A stretch of 64,000 nucleotides of DNA from Malania oleifera (taxonomy: Eukaryota; Streptophyta; Magnoliopsida; Santalales; Ximeniaceae). Below are positions 1-10,112 of the stretch, one piece after another (position 1 is the first letter of the stretch; every line of letters begins with the position of its first letter). A program made the translations under genes and the position numbers. The stretch is from the NCBI RefSeq assembly GCF_029873635.1, contig NC_080421.1, forward strand, positions 36,622,617 to 36,686,616, written 5' to 3'. Under the pieces are notes generated by a model. That model was given only the letters and a program-made list of their open reading frames with translations. It did not search any database and was not told where the DNA came from.

Positions 1-1452
1 CGGGCTGCCGAACCTCTTAGTTCAAATTAGGCCTCGAGCGACCTAACTTAGCATCAGGCACCCGAACCGCACGACAAATGTTTCTGACTTTTGTTCAACC
101 AATTGAACCTAGACTCGTGTGACTGAACTCTTTAAAAATGCTTTTTTGACTGAGTCTGTTCGGGTGATCGAACCTTGGTTCAGCCACTTGAATCTCATGG
201 GTTAAAATACTTTTTATAGAGGTTAAATTTAATTAAGCAGAGTTAATTTTCCTAAATTGTTTTAAAACAATTTTAAGAATACCCTACATGTCCCCAATGG
301 TTATATTTTTTTCATTCTCTATATATAGGGGCTCATTTGCAAAATTAAGGAGAGATTAACATAATTAGTGAAAAATCCTCTCAATCTCAAAAATTCTATT
401 TTTGCCTATTTCACTCCAAATACTCTCATATATTCATTCCCTTGATGCATCTTAGCATTGTGAGAGTTTACAAATTGTGCTAGTGCGTATTAGGTATTGC
501 TAATACTCCCATTGTCTTGCTTGAATATTTGATATTGATTTTGGGGAGTTTAGCATAGTTTATCCTACAAATTTTTATTGATAAAATCTTGTGTTGGGAT
601 AAACTCAAAAGCATAAGATTCTTTGCATTGTCATTGCAAGATTCCTATAACTTTATTTTTGTGTGCAAAATATTTTAAAAAAACTAGATTTCAAACAATA
701 CTTGTGCTAGGTGCATTTGAGAAAATATTTTTGAGGTTGTTTGAATACTTTGATTGACGTCTTTGAAACCCTAAGCTTGCTTTGAGATATTTTATATTGT
801 GTTTCAAATAAAACCTTGTTCATACACTCTTGTGCATATTTGAGATTATCCATAATATTGAGTGTTGATTGCACACATAGAACATCGAGCTTATAGTTCT
901 TACATCATCGAGGTGCATTGATTATATTGACATGTACTTGTACACATACCTGCTTGTGTAAGAAGCATATTTCCGTGTACAAATTTTATACACTTTTGTT
1001 GTATTCCAAGTGCGGGCCTGAAGAGGGAGACTAACCTTGTTGAATTGTCTCAGACTGGCTTAGACACGGTTAGGAAGTTTAGTGCACTATCCTGTTAAGG
1101 CGTGTTGGTTGAGGTCAACCCCATGAATTGACCTGGTTGTAACCGGTGCTGCTCCACCCATTAAGTGAGCATTAGTGGAATCCTCACGCTTGCGAACTAG
1201 AAGCGGGGACATAGGCACAGTTGGCCAAACCCTGATAACATATCTGGTGTTGATATTATTTTTCACAATTTACTTTCTGCACCTGTATGTTTATGTTTAC
1301 TGTTTAAATATTTGATTGAGATTGTGAATACATAGAAAGACCCTAGGTTTGTGAAATACTGCTTGCTAGATTAGTTGAACCTAGGGGATTAATTTTTAAA
1401 TACCCAATTCACCACCCCCTCCCCCCTTCTTCGGAATACACCAAGGCTATCA
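1..1452 (+). mobile_element. Large copia LTR, left part outside the window (subfamily B)
   Basis: The sequence ends with the signature shared by all large copia LTRs here: a 'cccaattcacc' block, a C-run, 'ggaatacaccaaggct' and a terminal CA. Before it come a TATA-like 'ctatatatagggg' near 320, and 'gccgaacc'/'gatcgaacc' motifs near the window start that mark the subfamily with a GGGCGCCCGAAC-type core. Copia reverse-transcriptase coding resumes directly at 1453, so the LTR sits inside an older copia element. It is probably a solo LTR, but the left boundary and target duplication are not visible. Confidence 0.8.
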
Positions 1453-2725
1453 GTGTCCTTTTGTCTCTAGCTATGAATCTGGATTAGCCATTACAACAAT
1501 TTGATGTAAAAAAAAAAAAAAATTCTTTCCTAGATGGCGAGCTATCTGAAGAAGTTTATATGGATCTTCCACTAGGATGCATGGTACCAGAAATACTTAG
1601 TGAGAAGGTGTGCAGATTGAATAAATCACTATACGAGCTAAAACAATCTCCAAGAGCATAGTTTGGAAGGTTCACAAAGTCTGTAAGAATTTTTGGCTAT
1701 CATCAGAGTAATTTAGACCACACTTTATTCTTGAAGAAGTGACAAAATAAGATCACTGCACTAATTGTGTATGTGGATGACATGGTGGTCACAGGAAATG
1801 ATCCTCTAAAGAAAGGAAGAACTTGCAGAATTACTGGTCTAGCGAGTTCAAAATGAAAGATCTTGGCCGCTTGAAATATTTCCTTGGAATCAAAGTATCC
1901 CGATTTGATAAAGGCATTTTCCTCTCATAGAGAAAATACACTTTAGAATTGCTACAAGAAACTGGTATGTCAGCATGTCAACCAGTTAATACACCTATAA
2001 AATAAGGCTTGAATTTATGTTTTGAGCCTAATCAAGTACTTGTTGGTAAAGGAAGATACCAGAGATTGGTAGGAAGGTTGATGTACTTAGCACACACTAG
2101 GCCTAATCTCACCTTTGCGTTAAGTATCATTAGCTAGTTCATGCACAATCCTGGAGAACAACATATGAATGCAGTTATTCGAATCTTGAGGTATTTAAAG
2201 GCTACTCTTGGAAAGGGAATTTTATTCACAAAAAATGTAGGTTGTCAAAGTATAGATCCATATACTAATTTCAATTGGGTTAGAGCAATAGATAATAGAT
2301 GAACTACTTTAGGATATTTCACCTTCACTGGAGGTAACCTTGTTACATGGAGAAGCAAGAAACCGAATGTTGTTATATTTAAGTGCTGAAACTGAGTTTA
2401 AAGCAATGGTACTTGGAATTCATGAAGCATTATGGCTACGAGTTCTCCTAAAGTATTTGGGATATTCACCAACGCAATGAATCCAACTCTATTGTGATAG
2501 TAAAGCAGCATGTGACATTGGTCATAATCTGGTTTAGTTTGATCGCACGAAACAGGTGGAGATGGATAGATTTTTCACTAAGGAGAAGTTGGATGAAAAA
2601 ATCATGGAGATGCCAAAATTTTGATTGGAAGATCAGATGGCCGATATTCTCACCAAAATTGTTTCAAATCAGGTATTCGTCCAGTTCGTGGACAAGTTGG
2701 GCATGTGCGAAATCTATGCATCAAC
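1453..2725 (+). pseudogene. Ty1/copia pol remnant: reverse transcriptase and RNase H
   Basis: Translation across several frames gives copia RT landmarks in order: a segment like 'LDWPLQQFDVKN', then 'LDGELSEEVYMDLP', 'LNKSLYELKQSPRA' and the catalytic 'YVDDM' (about 1771-1785). RNase H-like sequence follows up to the polypurine tract. Many in-frame stops, for example in 'SPRA*FGRF', and an A-run at about 1507-1521 break the frame. The part before the RT core lies left of the inserted LTR, outside the window. This lineage is not the family of the full-length element at 19901-32131, since its sequence and short LTR differ. Confidence 0.85.
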
Positions 2726-2736
2726 TTGAGGGGGAG
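2726..2736 (+). other. Polypurine tract of the copia remnant
   Basis: The sequence 'ttgagggggag' lies directly before the LTR start 'tgctaaaatattgg'. This is the plus-strand priming site position for an LTR retrotransposon and fixes the orientation of the remnant as plus. Confidence 0.8.
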
Positions 2737-2988
2737 TGCTAAAATATTGGACGGAAGTCTGTGTAATTAGTCTAGGTAATAATGTGCAATTAGTTAGGTA
2801 ATATGTGCAATTAGTTTATATGATTTTGTACAATTAGTTAGGTAATTCTTTCCTATTCTAGAGAGGGTGTAACTATAAATTAGCTATAGTCTAGATATTA
2901 TTAGCTTAATTATAGTGTGTATATACATCTGTGTGTGTGTATTTGTATTGGTGCATTTTCATGTATGAATAACAAAAAGCATATTATA
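2737..2988 (+). repeat. 3' LTR of the copia remnant, interrupted by the LINE
   Basis: The LTR begins 'tgctaaaatatt' after the polypurine tract and contains repeats of 'gtgcaattagttaggtaat'. It is cut at about 2988 by the LINE. The probable continuation resumes at 7979 after the LINE poly(A) tail, because 'aaaaagcatattata' on the left resembles 'aaaagcatagtattta' on the right. The true 3' end is not certain. Confidence 0.65.
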
Positions 2989-3257
2989 GATGACCACCAA
3001 TATTTAGTGGAATGTTAGAGAAAGAAACTCTCCCTTCTCTCTAAGAAGGCGCATTCCCGCGAGTGGCTGTGGCTGTGGTTAGGTGATTGATTCTTCGGAT
3101 TGTTGGAGTGATTGGTGTGTGTTGGTTCAATAGAAGGTTACTAGTTTGTTGATAATCAATCTTCCAACTTTTGGGTTGAAATCAGAAGGTGGAGGTTCAA
3201 ATTTTCCTTCTTCCCACCTATGTGGGTTTTGAAAATTTGAACTAATCTCCATGCTCG

Positions 3258-3683
3258 ATGGTTGGATGCTCGAGAACTTGGGCACATATAGCTAAAGGAA
3301 ACCAAGATGACAGGAGGGAAATGATTGCAGATGCATTGAGATTTATTGAAATCAAAGGAGGTAATAGGGCTGAGTGGGCTTCGAAGAACGATTCTGAAAT
3401 ATTTGCAGAATACGTGAGATTAGAAGAAGATGTAGAAAAGAGGTTTCAAGAATTGAAAGGGTTGCACTCACTTGCAGCTCTCTTTGATTTTCTTCAACAT
3501 TGTTTGGGGGTTATTGCATGTCCTTCATCTGGTTGGAAGATGACCAACATCCCAGGTGACCTTGCTTACTCTACCCCAATGCTGCTAAACAAGAAGATAA
3601 TGGAGTCTCTGGGGCTAGTTGATAACGAACGGTCTTCAGGGAGGAATACTAATGAAAAAGGAGTTGAAGAGAAGAAATATTAG
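3258..3683 (+). pseudogene. Open reading frame of unknown origin in the LINE 5' region (141 aa)
   Basis: The frame is open for 141 codons with a balanced, acidic and lysine-rich, apparently helical composition ('DDRREMIADALRF', 'EYVRLEEDVEKRFQELKG'). I do not recognise it. It lies upstream of the usual ORF1 region (which starts near 3790 with 'VPWSDLFANNR') and inside the LINE boundaries suggested by the flanking duplication. It could be the diverged N-terminus of this LINE's ORF1 or a host gene piece carried by the LINE. The frame ends in a stop at 3681-3683 and the next stretch is broken. Confidence 0.4.
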
Positions 3684-3789
3684 GGTGAGGATAAGCTTTT
3701 GGACTCTGAATCTCATGGGTCTAAAGAGCAAGATCCACTGTAAGGTGGAAAAAAATTAGATGATGGTGAGAAAGCAAAGCTGGAAGAAA

Positions 3790-4821
3790 GAACAATTGTA
3801 AGGAATAACAAGAAGGTTCCTTGGTCAGATTTGTTTGCGAATAACAGGAACCCAAAATGGTGTACTCCAATCCCTTCTTTCTAGTCAGATGGACAAGGTG
3901 CGAGATTGAAGATTACAGATCTGTCTAGGTTTGAGGATTTCTATCTCAGATGTGTTGTGGGGTACTTTGTTGGTAAATTCTCTAGAAGAGTAGCTTTAAG
4001 TGCAGTGGTAAGTTCCTGGAAAGAAAAAGTTAATTATATTAGACATTTGGATGAATGCGTTGTCTTTAAATTCCAAAAAGAAGAAGAAATGGATATGGTG
4101 CTGCAAAAAGCTCCTTATGGAATCCATGGTAGAACACTCTTTATGAAGAGAATGTCCAAACAATTTCAATTTGGACCTGAACACAGGCCGTCACTACCTG
4201 TATGGGTGTAATTGAAAAATCTACCTATAGAAATATGGACTCCATTGGCTTTGGGAAGGATATGTTCTGAATTGGGGAAAGTGTGCTGACAAGTTGACAA
4301 TGGTGCAAGCAAGAACTTCGTATGTTAGAGTGCTTGTGGAGGTAGATGTGGAAAAAGAAATCAAACATTCTATTAAGCTGATACTCCCAGATGAGGAAAA
4401 GATGGTGTCGGAGGTAGTCTACGAGAACCTCCCTAGATTTTGTACATTCTATAAGTATATAGGACACTCTGTAGCTTTCTATGGGTCTAAGAAAGGAAAA
4501 GGAGGAACTGGAAGCTTAAAAGGAAGGGAAGATAAGGGGTCCAAGCTAGCAAATTTGACTAGGGTACCTCTGGAGAACAAACAGGTGTGTGTGGATAAAG
4601 GAAAAGAGAAGGAAATGGAGAATGGAGGTGGTGGTGGTTTTGAAGAGAAATTGCATAGTGTGCAAGGTGTTCCTACATCAGTGGATCCCATCTGCAATGA
4701 AGTGGCCTCCCCTAATCTTGGTTCGATAGTGGGCAGGAAGGGTGATGTGTATGGTTTATGTAACAACCAGAAGAGTTTGGTATATGATTTGTTCCCTAAA
4801 GCTAGCAGTGGGAATAATTAG
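3790..4821 (+). pseudogene. LINE ORF1: DUF4283-like RNA-binding protein with zinc-knuckle remnant
   Basis: ORF1 proteins of plant L1 elements bind the element RNA. Visible here are 'KVPWSDLFANNR', the DUF4283-like block (about 3906-4290, with 'SSWKEKVNYIRHLDECVVFKF' spread over it and 'APYGIHGRTLFMKR'), then 'LPIEIWTPLALG'. A knuckle-like 'FCTFYKYIGHSVAFYG' lies at about 4438-4485, where the final cysteine is replaced. The tail is lysine, glycine and glutamate rich. Stops before 3906, at about 4209 and at 4819 and a frame change split it into two open pieces, 3906-4211 and 4294-4821. Confidence 0.75.
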
Positions 4822-5242
4822 TATTGTACTCAATATAAGGGGCTTTTGGGTGTCTTTACTGAATGTCATGAAGCTGTTAGAACTATTGGAGTGGATGTTC
4901 AGGCCCCGGATGAATGTGGAAGAATCATTCTAAGGGGAGAAGGAATTGTAGAGGCTTAATTAGGGTGTAGCTTTCAGGAAAATCCAATATGCCAGGATGG
5001 GAATAATAGTTATGGCTAGGAACAAGATATGGGTCCTTGTCAAAAGGAAGATCAGGTGGTAGTATGTACTTTACAAGCTAGTGGTGGTCTGAAAGTGGGT
5101 ATTGTGGGTATGAAACCAAATCAGACTGTCAGGGATATGAATGAAGGGTTTACGACTGTAAAGAATAGGAAAGCTGCTAAGAAAAGGGGGCAGCACCAAG
5201 TCAAACAAATAGGAAAGGGGGACCTGGCTCCCATCATGCCCA

Positions 5243-5870
5243 ATGAAGATGGCTGCATGGAACATCAGGGGTCTAAACAAACCCCTAAATCAAAATGGGA
5301 TAGCTAATCTCATTAGGAAGAATAAACTAGATGTGATGGGGATTTTGGAAACTAAAATGTCTGTGGCAAAGCTTAATGTTATGATGGGGAGGAAGTTTAG
5401 CTCATGGGAACAAATGAATAATTTTGAATTACACAATGCGAGAAGAATAGTAGTCTTGTGGAACCCTTAAAAGGTCGAGATGCAAGTAAGACATAAAAAT
5501 GCACAAGCTATTCATTGTACTCGGAAATGCTTAGTTACTTCAAATGAGTCTTTGGTAAGTTTCATGTATGGGTTCAACTCCTTAGTGGCTAGGAGAGCTC
5601 TATGGTTAGATCTTGTTCAAAATGGTATTGCCTTCTTTGGCCCTTGGATGCTCTTGGGGACTTTAATTGTGTTCTTAATGCAGAGGAAGAAAGAAATGGA
5701 GTTCCAACATCTGTATATGGAATGAAAGATATCAATGAATGTTTTAATGAAGTTCGTTTGACTAACTTATACTCTACAGGTTGCTTCCTTACATGGACCA
5801 ATGGTAATGTATGGTGCAAACTGGATAGAGTGATGGTGAATCAAGGGTGGCTTGGGTGTAAAGGAATTTT
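5243..5870 (+). pseudogene. LINE ORF2, AP-like endonuclease domain
   Basis: The start 'MKMAAWNIRGLNKP' carries the conserved WNxRGL block, followed by 'GILETKM' (metal-binding glutamate), 'LGDFNCVLNAEE' (GDFN block, about 5650-5680) and 'CFLTWTNG...LDRVMVN' (about 5783-5837). These are landmarks of the L1 endonuclease that nicks target DNA. The domain spans at least two frames with a stop at 5468. After 'LDRVMVN' the expected SDH-type catalytic histidine region is absent and the sequence jumps within about 15 codons to the N-terminus of the RT, so an internal deletion lies near 5855. Confidence 0.8.
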
Positions 5871-7228
5871 TCCTAAAAGGTAAGCTACTAAAACAGATTA
5901 ATCACACCATTATTGCTTTGATACCTAAGTCAAGTCATGCTTGTTCAGTGAATGACTATAGATCTATCTCATGATGTAATGTGTTATACAAAGTTATTGG
6001 AAAATTAATAGCAGCTAGAATTAAACCTGCCTTGGAGGATTTGATTAATCTAGCTCAAGCTACATTTGTTAAATAGAGGAGCATGGCTGAAAACATATAT
6101 TTGGTTCAGGAGTTGGTAAGAGGTTGTGCAAGGAGAAGGGTTTCACCTAGATGCATGCTAAAAATTGATTTGAAGAAAGCCTATGATTTAGTATCATGGT
6201 CCTTCCTAAAGGATATGTTGATACATCTAAAATTACCAGATTAAATGATAGTAGGGATTATGGAGTGTGTGTCCTCTACATCATTTTTGGTCTCTCTGAA
6301 TGGAAGATTTTATGGTTTCTTTAAAGGTAGGAAGGGTCTAAGACAAGGGGACCCCCTGTCCCCTCTGTTGTTTGTCATTTGTGTGGAATATCTCTCAAGG
6401 CTGTTAAAATCTCTAGAGGGGAAGTTTGATTTTAAATTTAACCCAAGGTGTGAGGAACAAAAGATTACCCATCTTTTTTTTGCTAATGACTTGATGCTGT
6501 TTTATAGGGGTGATTCCGTGTCTGTTAAGTACATAATGGAATGCTTGAGGAAGTTCTCATGCTGTTCAGGACTTACTGCAAACTACCTGAAATCGAATTT
6601 GAATAAGTTTGGTATAAAAGCAAATGTGTTGGAGGATATTATGAATCAAACTGGATTTAAGTTGAGGGAATTTCCCTTTAGATATCTGGTTATTCCTCTA
6701 CTGTCTTCACGACTGAATGCTGCACACTATGGACCTTTGATAGATCGAATTTCTAGTCTATTCAAGGGTTGGCCTGGGCATACTTTGTCCTATGCTAGAA
6801 AATTAGAGATCATGAATTCAATTATTCAAGGGGTGGAGTGCTTTTGGTTAGCAATTTTTCCCATTCCCCTAAATGTACTTAACCAGTTAATCAATTTGTG
6901 CATGGTATTTTTGTGGGGGAGCAGGAAAAAACTATTAGTGGCTTGGAAGGATATCTATCTACCAAAGTCAGAAGGTGGGCTAGGAATTGTTGATTTGAAT
7001 ATATGGAACAAAGCTCTATTGACGAAGACTCGATGGAACATACATACTAAAAAGGATGCTTTATGGTCTAAATGGATCCACCAGAGATACCTTGCAGAAT
7101 CTGATATTTGGAGGGTTGTAGTTAAGAAGGATGGCTCTCCTCTATTCAAAAAGCTGGTGGAGATAAAAAATCATATTATTCAGATTTGTGGAGGTATGGA
7201 AGCTGCCATTTATATGATGAATTACTAG
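5871..7228 (+). pseudogene. LINE ORF2, reverse transcriptase domain with mutated catalytic motif
   Basis: RT landmarks in order: 'IIALIPK' (about 5912), 'NDYRSIS', 'MLKIDLKKAYDLVSW' (first catalytic aspartate, about 6155-6199), 'GLRQGDPLSPLLF' (about 6335-6373), then 'FANDLMLF' where plant L1 elements usually have F/YADD. The codon at 6485-6487 is AAT, so the first aspartate of the catalytic pair is asparagine. The thumb region continues with 'GWPGHTLSYARKLEI'. Stops occur before 6245 ('SIS*CN', 'FVK*RS', 'LPD*MI'); from 6245 the frame is open for 327 codons. Confidence 0.9.
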
Positions 7229-7963
7229 GATAATATATCTCGACAAGGATATGAATTATGGAGAATGAAAAGCCTTAAAGTGCCATGGGTCAAGGAGGTT
7301 TGGTATGGTGGAAATCTCCCAAAACATGCATTCTGTTTATGGCTAGGACTGAAGGGGAAGCTTCTTACGTGTGACAAAATCGTAGGAGACGGAATAGATG
7401 AGATGTGTATATTTTGTAAGTCAAAGATTGAGACACTTGAACACCTATTCTTTAGTTGCAAATTCTCGGATGAAGTATAGGGTGGCATAAGAAGATGGAT
7501 GGGATAAAGGAGAACCATGTCAATGATTAAGACTGGGGTTAAGTGGCTGCATAAAGAGGCTAAAGGAAATGGAATTCACTCTGCAGGTAAAAGAATTGCA
7601 CTGGCTGCTACGGTTTACTTCATATGGCATTTCAGGAACAGGAGTAGATTTGAAAACCATGTAATATCCCCTATATAATTAATTAAGGTAATTCAAAAGT
7701 ATACCTATAGGGCGGTTTTTGACAAATTTGATATGTGTGGAATTGTGTAGTACTATCTTGATGGTGTGTGAGTATGATAGAGATCTTGATGCAAGGAATG
7801 TTTGAATTTATTTGATTGACCATAATAGGCCCCTAGGGATGCCCGAGTTCTGATGTATATGTTGGATGGAGATTAGATGTCTATGTTGAAACTTGTTTTG
7901 GCCTGGGAATGCCAAGTGTACTTGTACATATGTTCTTTGATCAATACATTTACCCATTTGATC
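7229..7963 (+). pseudogene. LINE ORF2 C-terminus (zf-RVT) and 3' UTR
   Basis: At 7265-7480 the frame reads 'LPKHAFCLWLGLKGKL', then 'CIFCKSKIETLEHLFFSCKFS', the cysteine/histidine pattern of the zf-RVT domain that follows plant L1 RTs. A further segment, 'ALAATVYFIWHFRNRSRF' near 7600-7650, matches the usual C-terminus. Stops at 7226, 7480 and 7504 break it. The 3' UTR runs to the poly(A) tail at 7964-7978. Confidence 0.75.
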
Positions 7964-7978
7964 AAAAAAAAAAAAAAA

Positions 7979-8065
7979 GCATAGTATTTAAAGTAAGAGT
8001 TATTATTCCACACGCATACATCAGATCTAATAAATATGGTGTATATTGAGTGAGCTTGTTACAAT
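7979..8065 (+). repeat. Probable continuation of the copia LTR after the LINE
   Basis: The sequence resumes with 'gcatagtattta', resembling the left flank of the LINE, and runs to the TRIM target duplication at 8061-8065. It may include the end of the LTR that starts at 2737, but no clear terminal CA with a matching flank is seen. Confidence 0.4.
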
Positions 8066-8396
8066 TGTTAAAGAACTCATTCTCAAAACTTAGGTGTTAA
8101 GAAGAGAGAGTTAAAAGGATCTTATAACTTCTCACAGAAACGATATGGGACTATACGAACTTTAATACTCCCCCTCAAGCCCATGGGAAAAATGAGGCGA
8201 CGAGAGCCCATGGGGGGAAATGAGGCGAGGAGAAGTCCAGTCCACGGAGAAACTAAGCAGTCCAAGGCCCAGCTCTGATACCATGTTAGAAAACTCATTC
8301 TCAAAACCTAGATGTTAAGAAGAGAGAGTTAATAGGATCTTATACTGACTTCGGAACTGCTCACAGAGACGATGTGGGACTGGACGAACTTTAATA
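8066..8396 (-). mobile_element. TRIM (miniature LTR retrotransposon), complete, with TSD 'acaat'
   Basis: Two direct repeats, 8066-8167 and 8284-8396, share 'aactcattctcaaaac', 'gttaagaagagagagtta', 'aggatctta' and 'cgaactttaata'. They flank a 116-bp interior with no coding capacity. Read on the minus strand, the repeat ends in 'ctaaca' and is followed at once by TGGTATCAGAGC (8272-8283), an initiator tRNA-Met primer site. The polypurine tract 'cttgagggggag' abuts the other LTR. The flanking 5-bp duplications 8061-8065 and 8397-8401 are identical (acaat). The second LTR has an 11-bp insertion. Confidence 0.9.
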
Positions 8397-8797
8397 ACAA
8401 TAGAATGCACTTTATTATAATGGTTCACCTCTTAAGGGAGAGCGGTATTCCAAAAAATAATAATAAAAAAATATTTTTAAGAAACTAGTTAAATGTATAT
8501 TTTAATTAAGGTTAAAACATTTGTGTGTAAAAGCATGTGTCTACTTAGTAGCGCAGTGACATGATCTATCTCAATACCTTCATTCTCAAAGCAATTTTAA
8601 ATTTAATGGTCTTCTTTTTTTTTCCCCCCTTTCAAATGATAAAAACAAGTGTAATGCACGTGCACAAGTTAGTAAACATAGAGATCTCATAAGGTTCACA
8701 ATGACAAAATTACCAGATTACACAAAGAAGAAATAGATCAATAACTCACAAAGCTGGCGAAACCCAAAAGAGGGACACAATCAGAACAAAATTGTAC
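8397..8797. other. No gene seen
   Basis: AT-rich sequence between the TRIM and the exon-like segment at 8798-8911. If that segment is a real first exon on the minus strand, this stretch would be the start of its intron. Nothing else is recognised. Confidence 0.5.
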
Positions 8798-8911
8798 CTT
8801 AACACACGCATCTACATCTACGCCCAATAGTTTGTAATATGATGCGTGCCTCTCCTCAGGAAGCCCGCCCAATACCAGAGCCTGCCAGAGATTAATTAAC
8901 TCATCTTCCAT
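8798..8911 (-). CDS. Exon-like segment, 38 codons, possible first exon of an unrecognised host gene
   Basis: On the minus strand an ATG at 8911-8909 opens a frame reading 'MEDELINLWQALVLGGLPEE', then 'RHASYYKLLGVDVDACVK'. It is followed directly by a plausible splice donor (AAG|GTACAA, GT at 8797-8796). Codon composition and the mixed helical sequence look like real protein, unlike the stop-rich retroelement remains around it. I do not recognise the family. No following exon was found before the TRIM at 8396, so it could be the start of a gene with a very large TE-filled intron or an orphaned fragment. The ATG choice is inferred from the Met and the upstream stops. Confidence 0.4.
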
Positions 8912-10112
8912 TCACTGGAAATATAATGGGCATCGTCAGGCCCATCCTGAGGCCCAATAAACATGATGGACTTTAGATAGGCCCAGACTGAAGTTCCAAT
9001 ATCCTTCTGAATTAAATAGACAATGAAAGTTCATGGAGAGCTTCGCTGGTTTAGGTCTATTGACCCATTTTCTTTTTCTGGGCATGCCCCATTCTCGTCC
9101 TTCTCTCTTCTCAACTTGGGGTTGTGTAAATTTATTCGATGGCATGGTAGATCTGCTTCTAATGGTTCTTCCTTAATGAACTGAGTTCTTTGAATCGAAA
9201 TCTAGGCTGACTTTCCTTGATTAGATGAAGACATAATTAATCCTTAAACCTGCAAAAGCATTAACATAGCATAACACTAGTAGGATAATACTTATGCAAC
9301 ATGAAATCTATTGCCCTTTAATATGAGGATAATTGTACTTAAGTGCATGTGCTTATTGTAATAACTTACTTGTTATGGGATTTGGTAAATTAATATCATA
9401 CATGGACTAAATAAAATTTTAATGAAAAATGATTAAAAAAAAAATTAATCAAGAACATCAATGGCATGGAAAATGTCGAGGAATGCATATAAAGAAAAAT
9501 GTTGTCAAATGCATAAGGAACATTGAGGCACAAAAGGGCACCTTGGGCCTTGATTTAAATCATTAAAATTTAACTATACTAAATTTAGTTATACCATTTT
9601 TAGTTCATAGAAAATATGAAAAGCTATTGGGATATTTAAGGAATTCAAAAACTAAACCAAATGTTGCTCTAAATTAAAATCCTCTATAAGTGAAAGAGTA
9701 GTCATCCTAACCACACAAAGGATGTATAATATGTTTTATATTTAATTTATTCATAAATTAATTTAAAATTATTATTTTTATATATTTTAAAATAATTTTT
9801 ACTTTTTCATGTCAACAAACAATATTTTGAGATATTAGAACAATCATAATACATAAATTTAATCTATTTTTTATGTCTTCTTTTCTTTTTTTTTCAATAT
9901 TAATTAATATTTTTATTCTATTTTTATTTTTATAGAAAAATAAATTAAACTACTTCTTAAAGCATAAAGGTCAAATTTTGGTAGTCCTTAAGATGACAAA
10001 TTTTCTAGATAAAAATACCCTTTTAAACACATCCATTAATATTTAAATTCCTCTCATATCTCTTCGATTCCACTCTTTGCAAGCCATTGTGACCATGTGT
10101 CTTCTGCTATAC
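8912..10112. other. No gene seen
   Basis: AT-rich DNA. The first 250 bases could be 5' UTR or promoter of the exon-like segment if that is real. A 69-codon minus-strand frame (8936-9145) has no recognisable content. From about 9400 the sequence is homopolymer-rich intergenic DNA. Confidence 0.5.

Larger units (their letters stand above)
2989..7978 (+). mobile_element. L1-type non-LTR retrotransposon (plant LINE), degenerate
   Basis: About 5 kb with the order of a plant L1: an ORF1 with DUF4283-like RNA-binding and zinc-knuckle-like segments, then an ORF2 with AP-endonuclease, reverse transcriptase and a C-terminal zf-RVT domain, a 3' UTR and a poly(A) run at 7964-7978. Imperfect flanking duplications ('agcatattata' near 2978 and 'agcatagtatt' near 7978) mark insertion into the copia LTR. 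Stops and frameshifts occur in both ORFs, and part of ORF2 between endonuclease and RT is missing, so the copy is dead. Confidence 0.9.
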
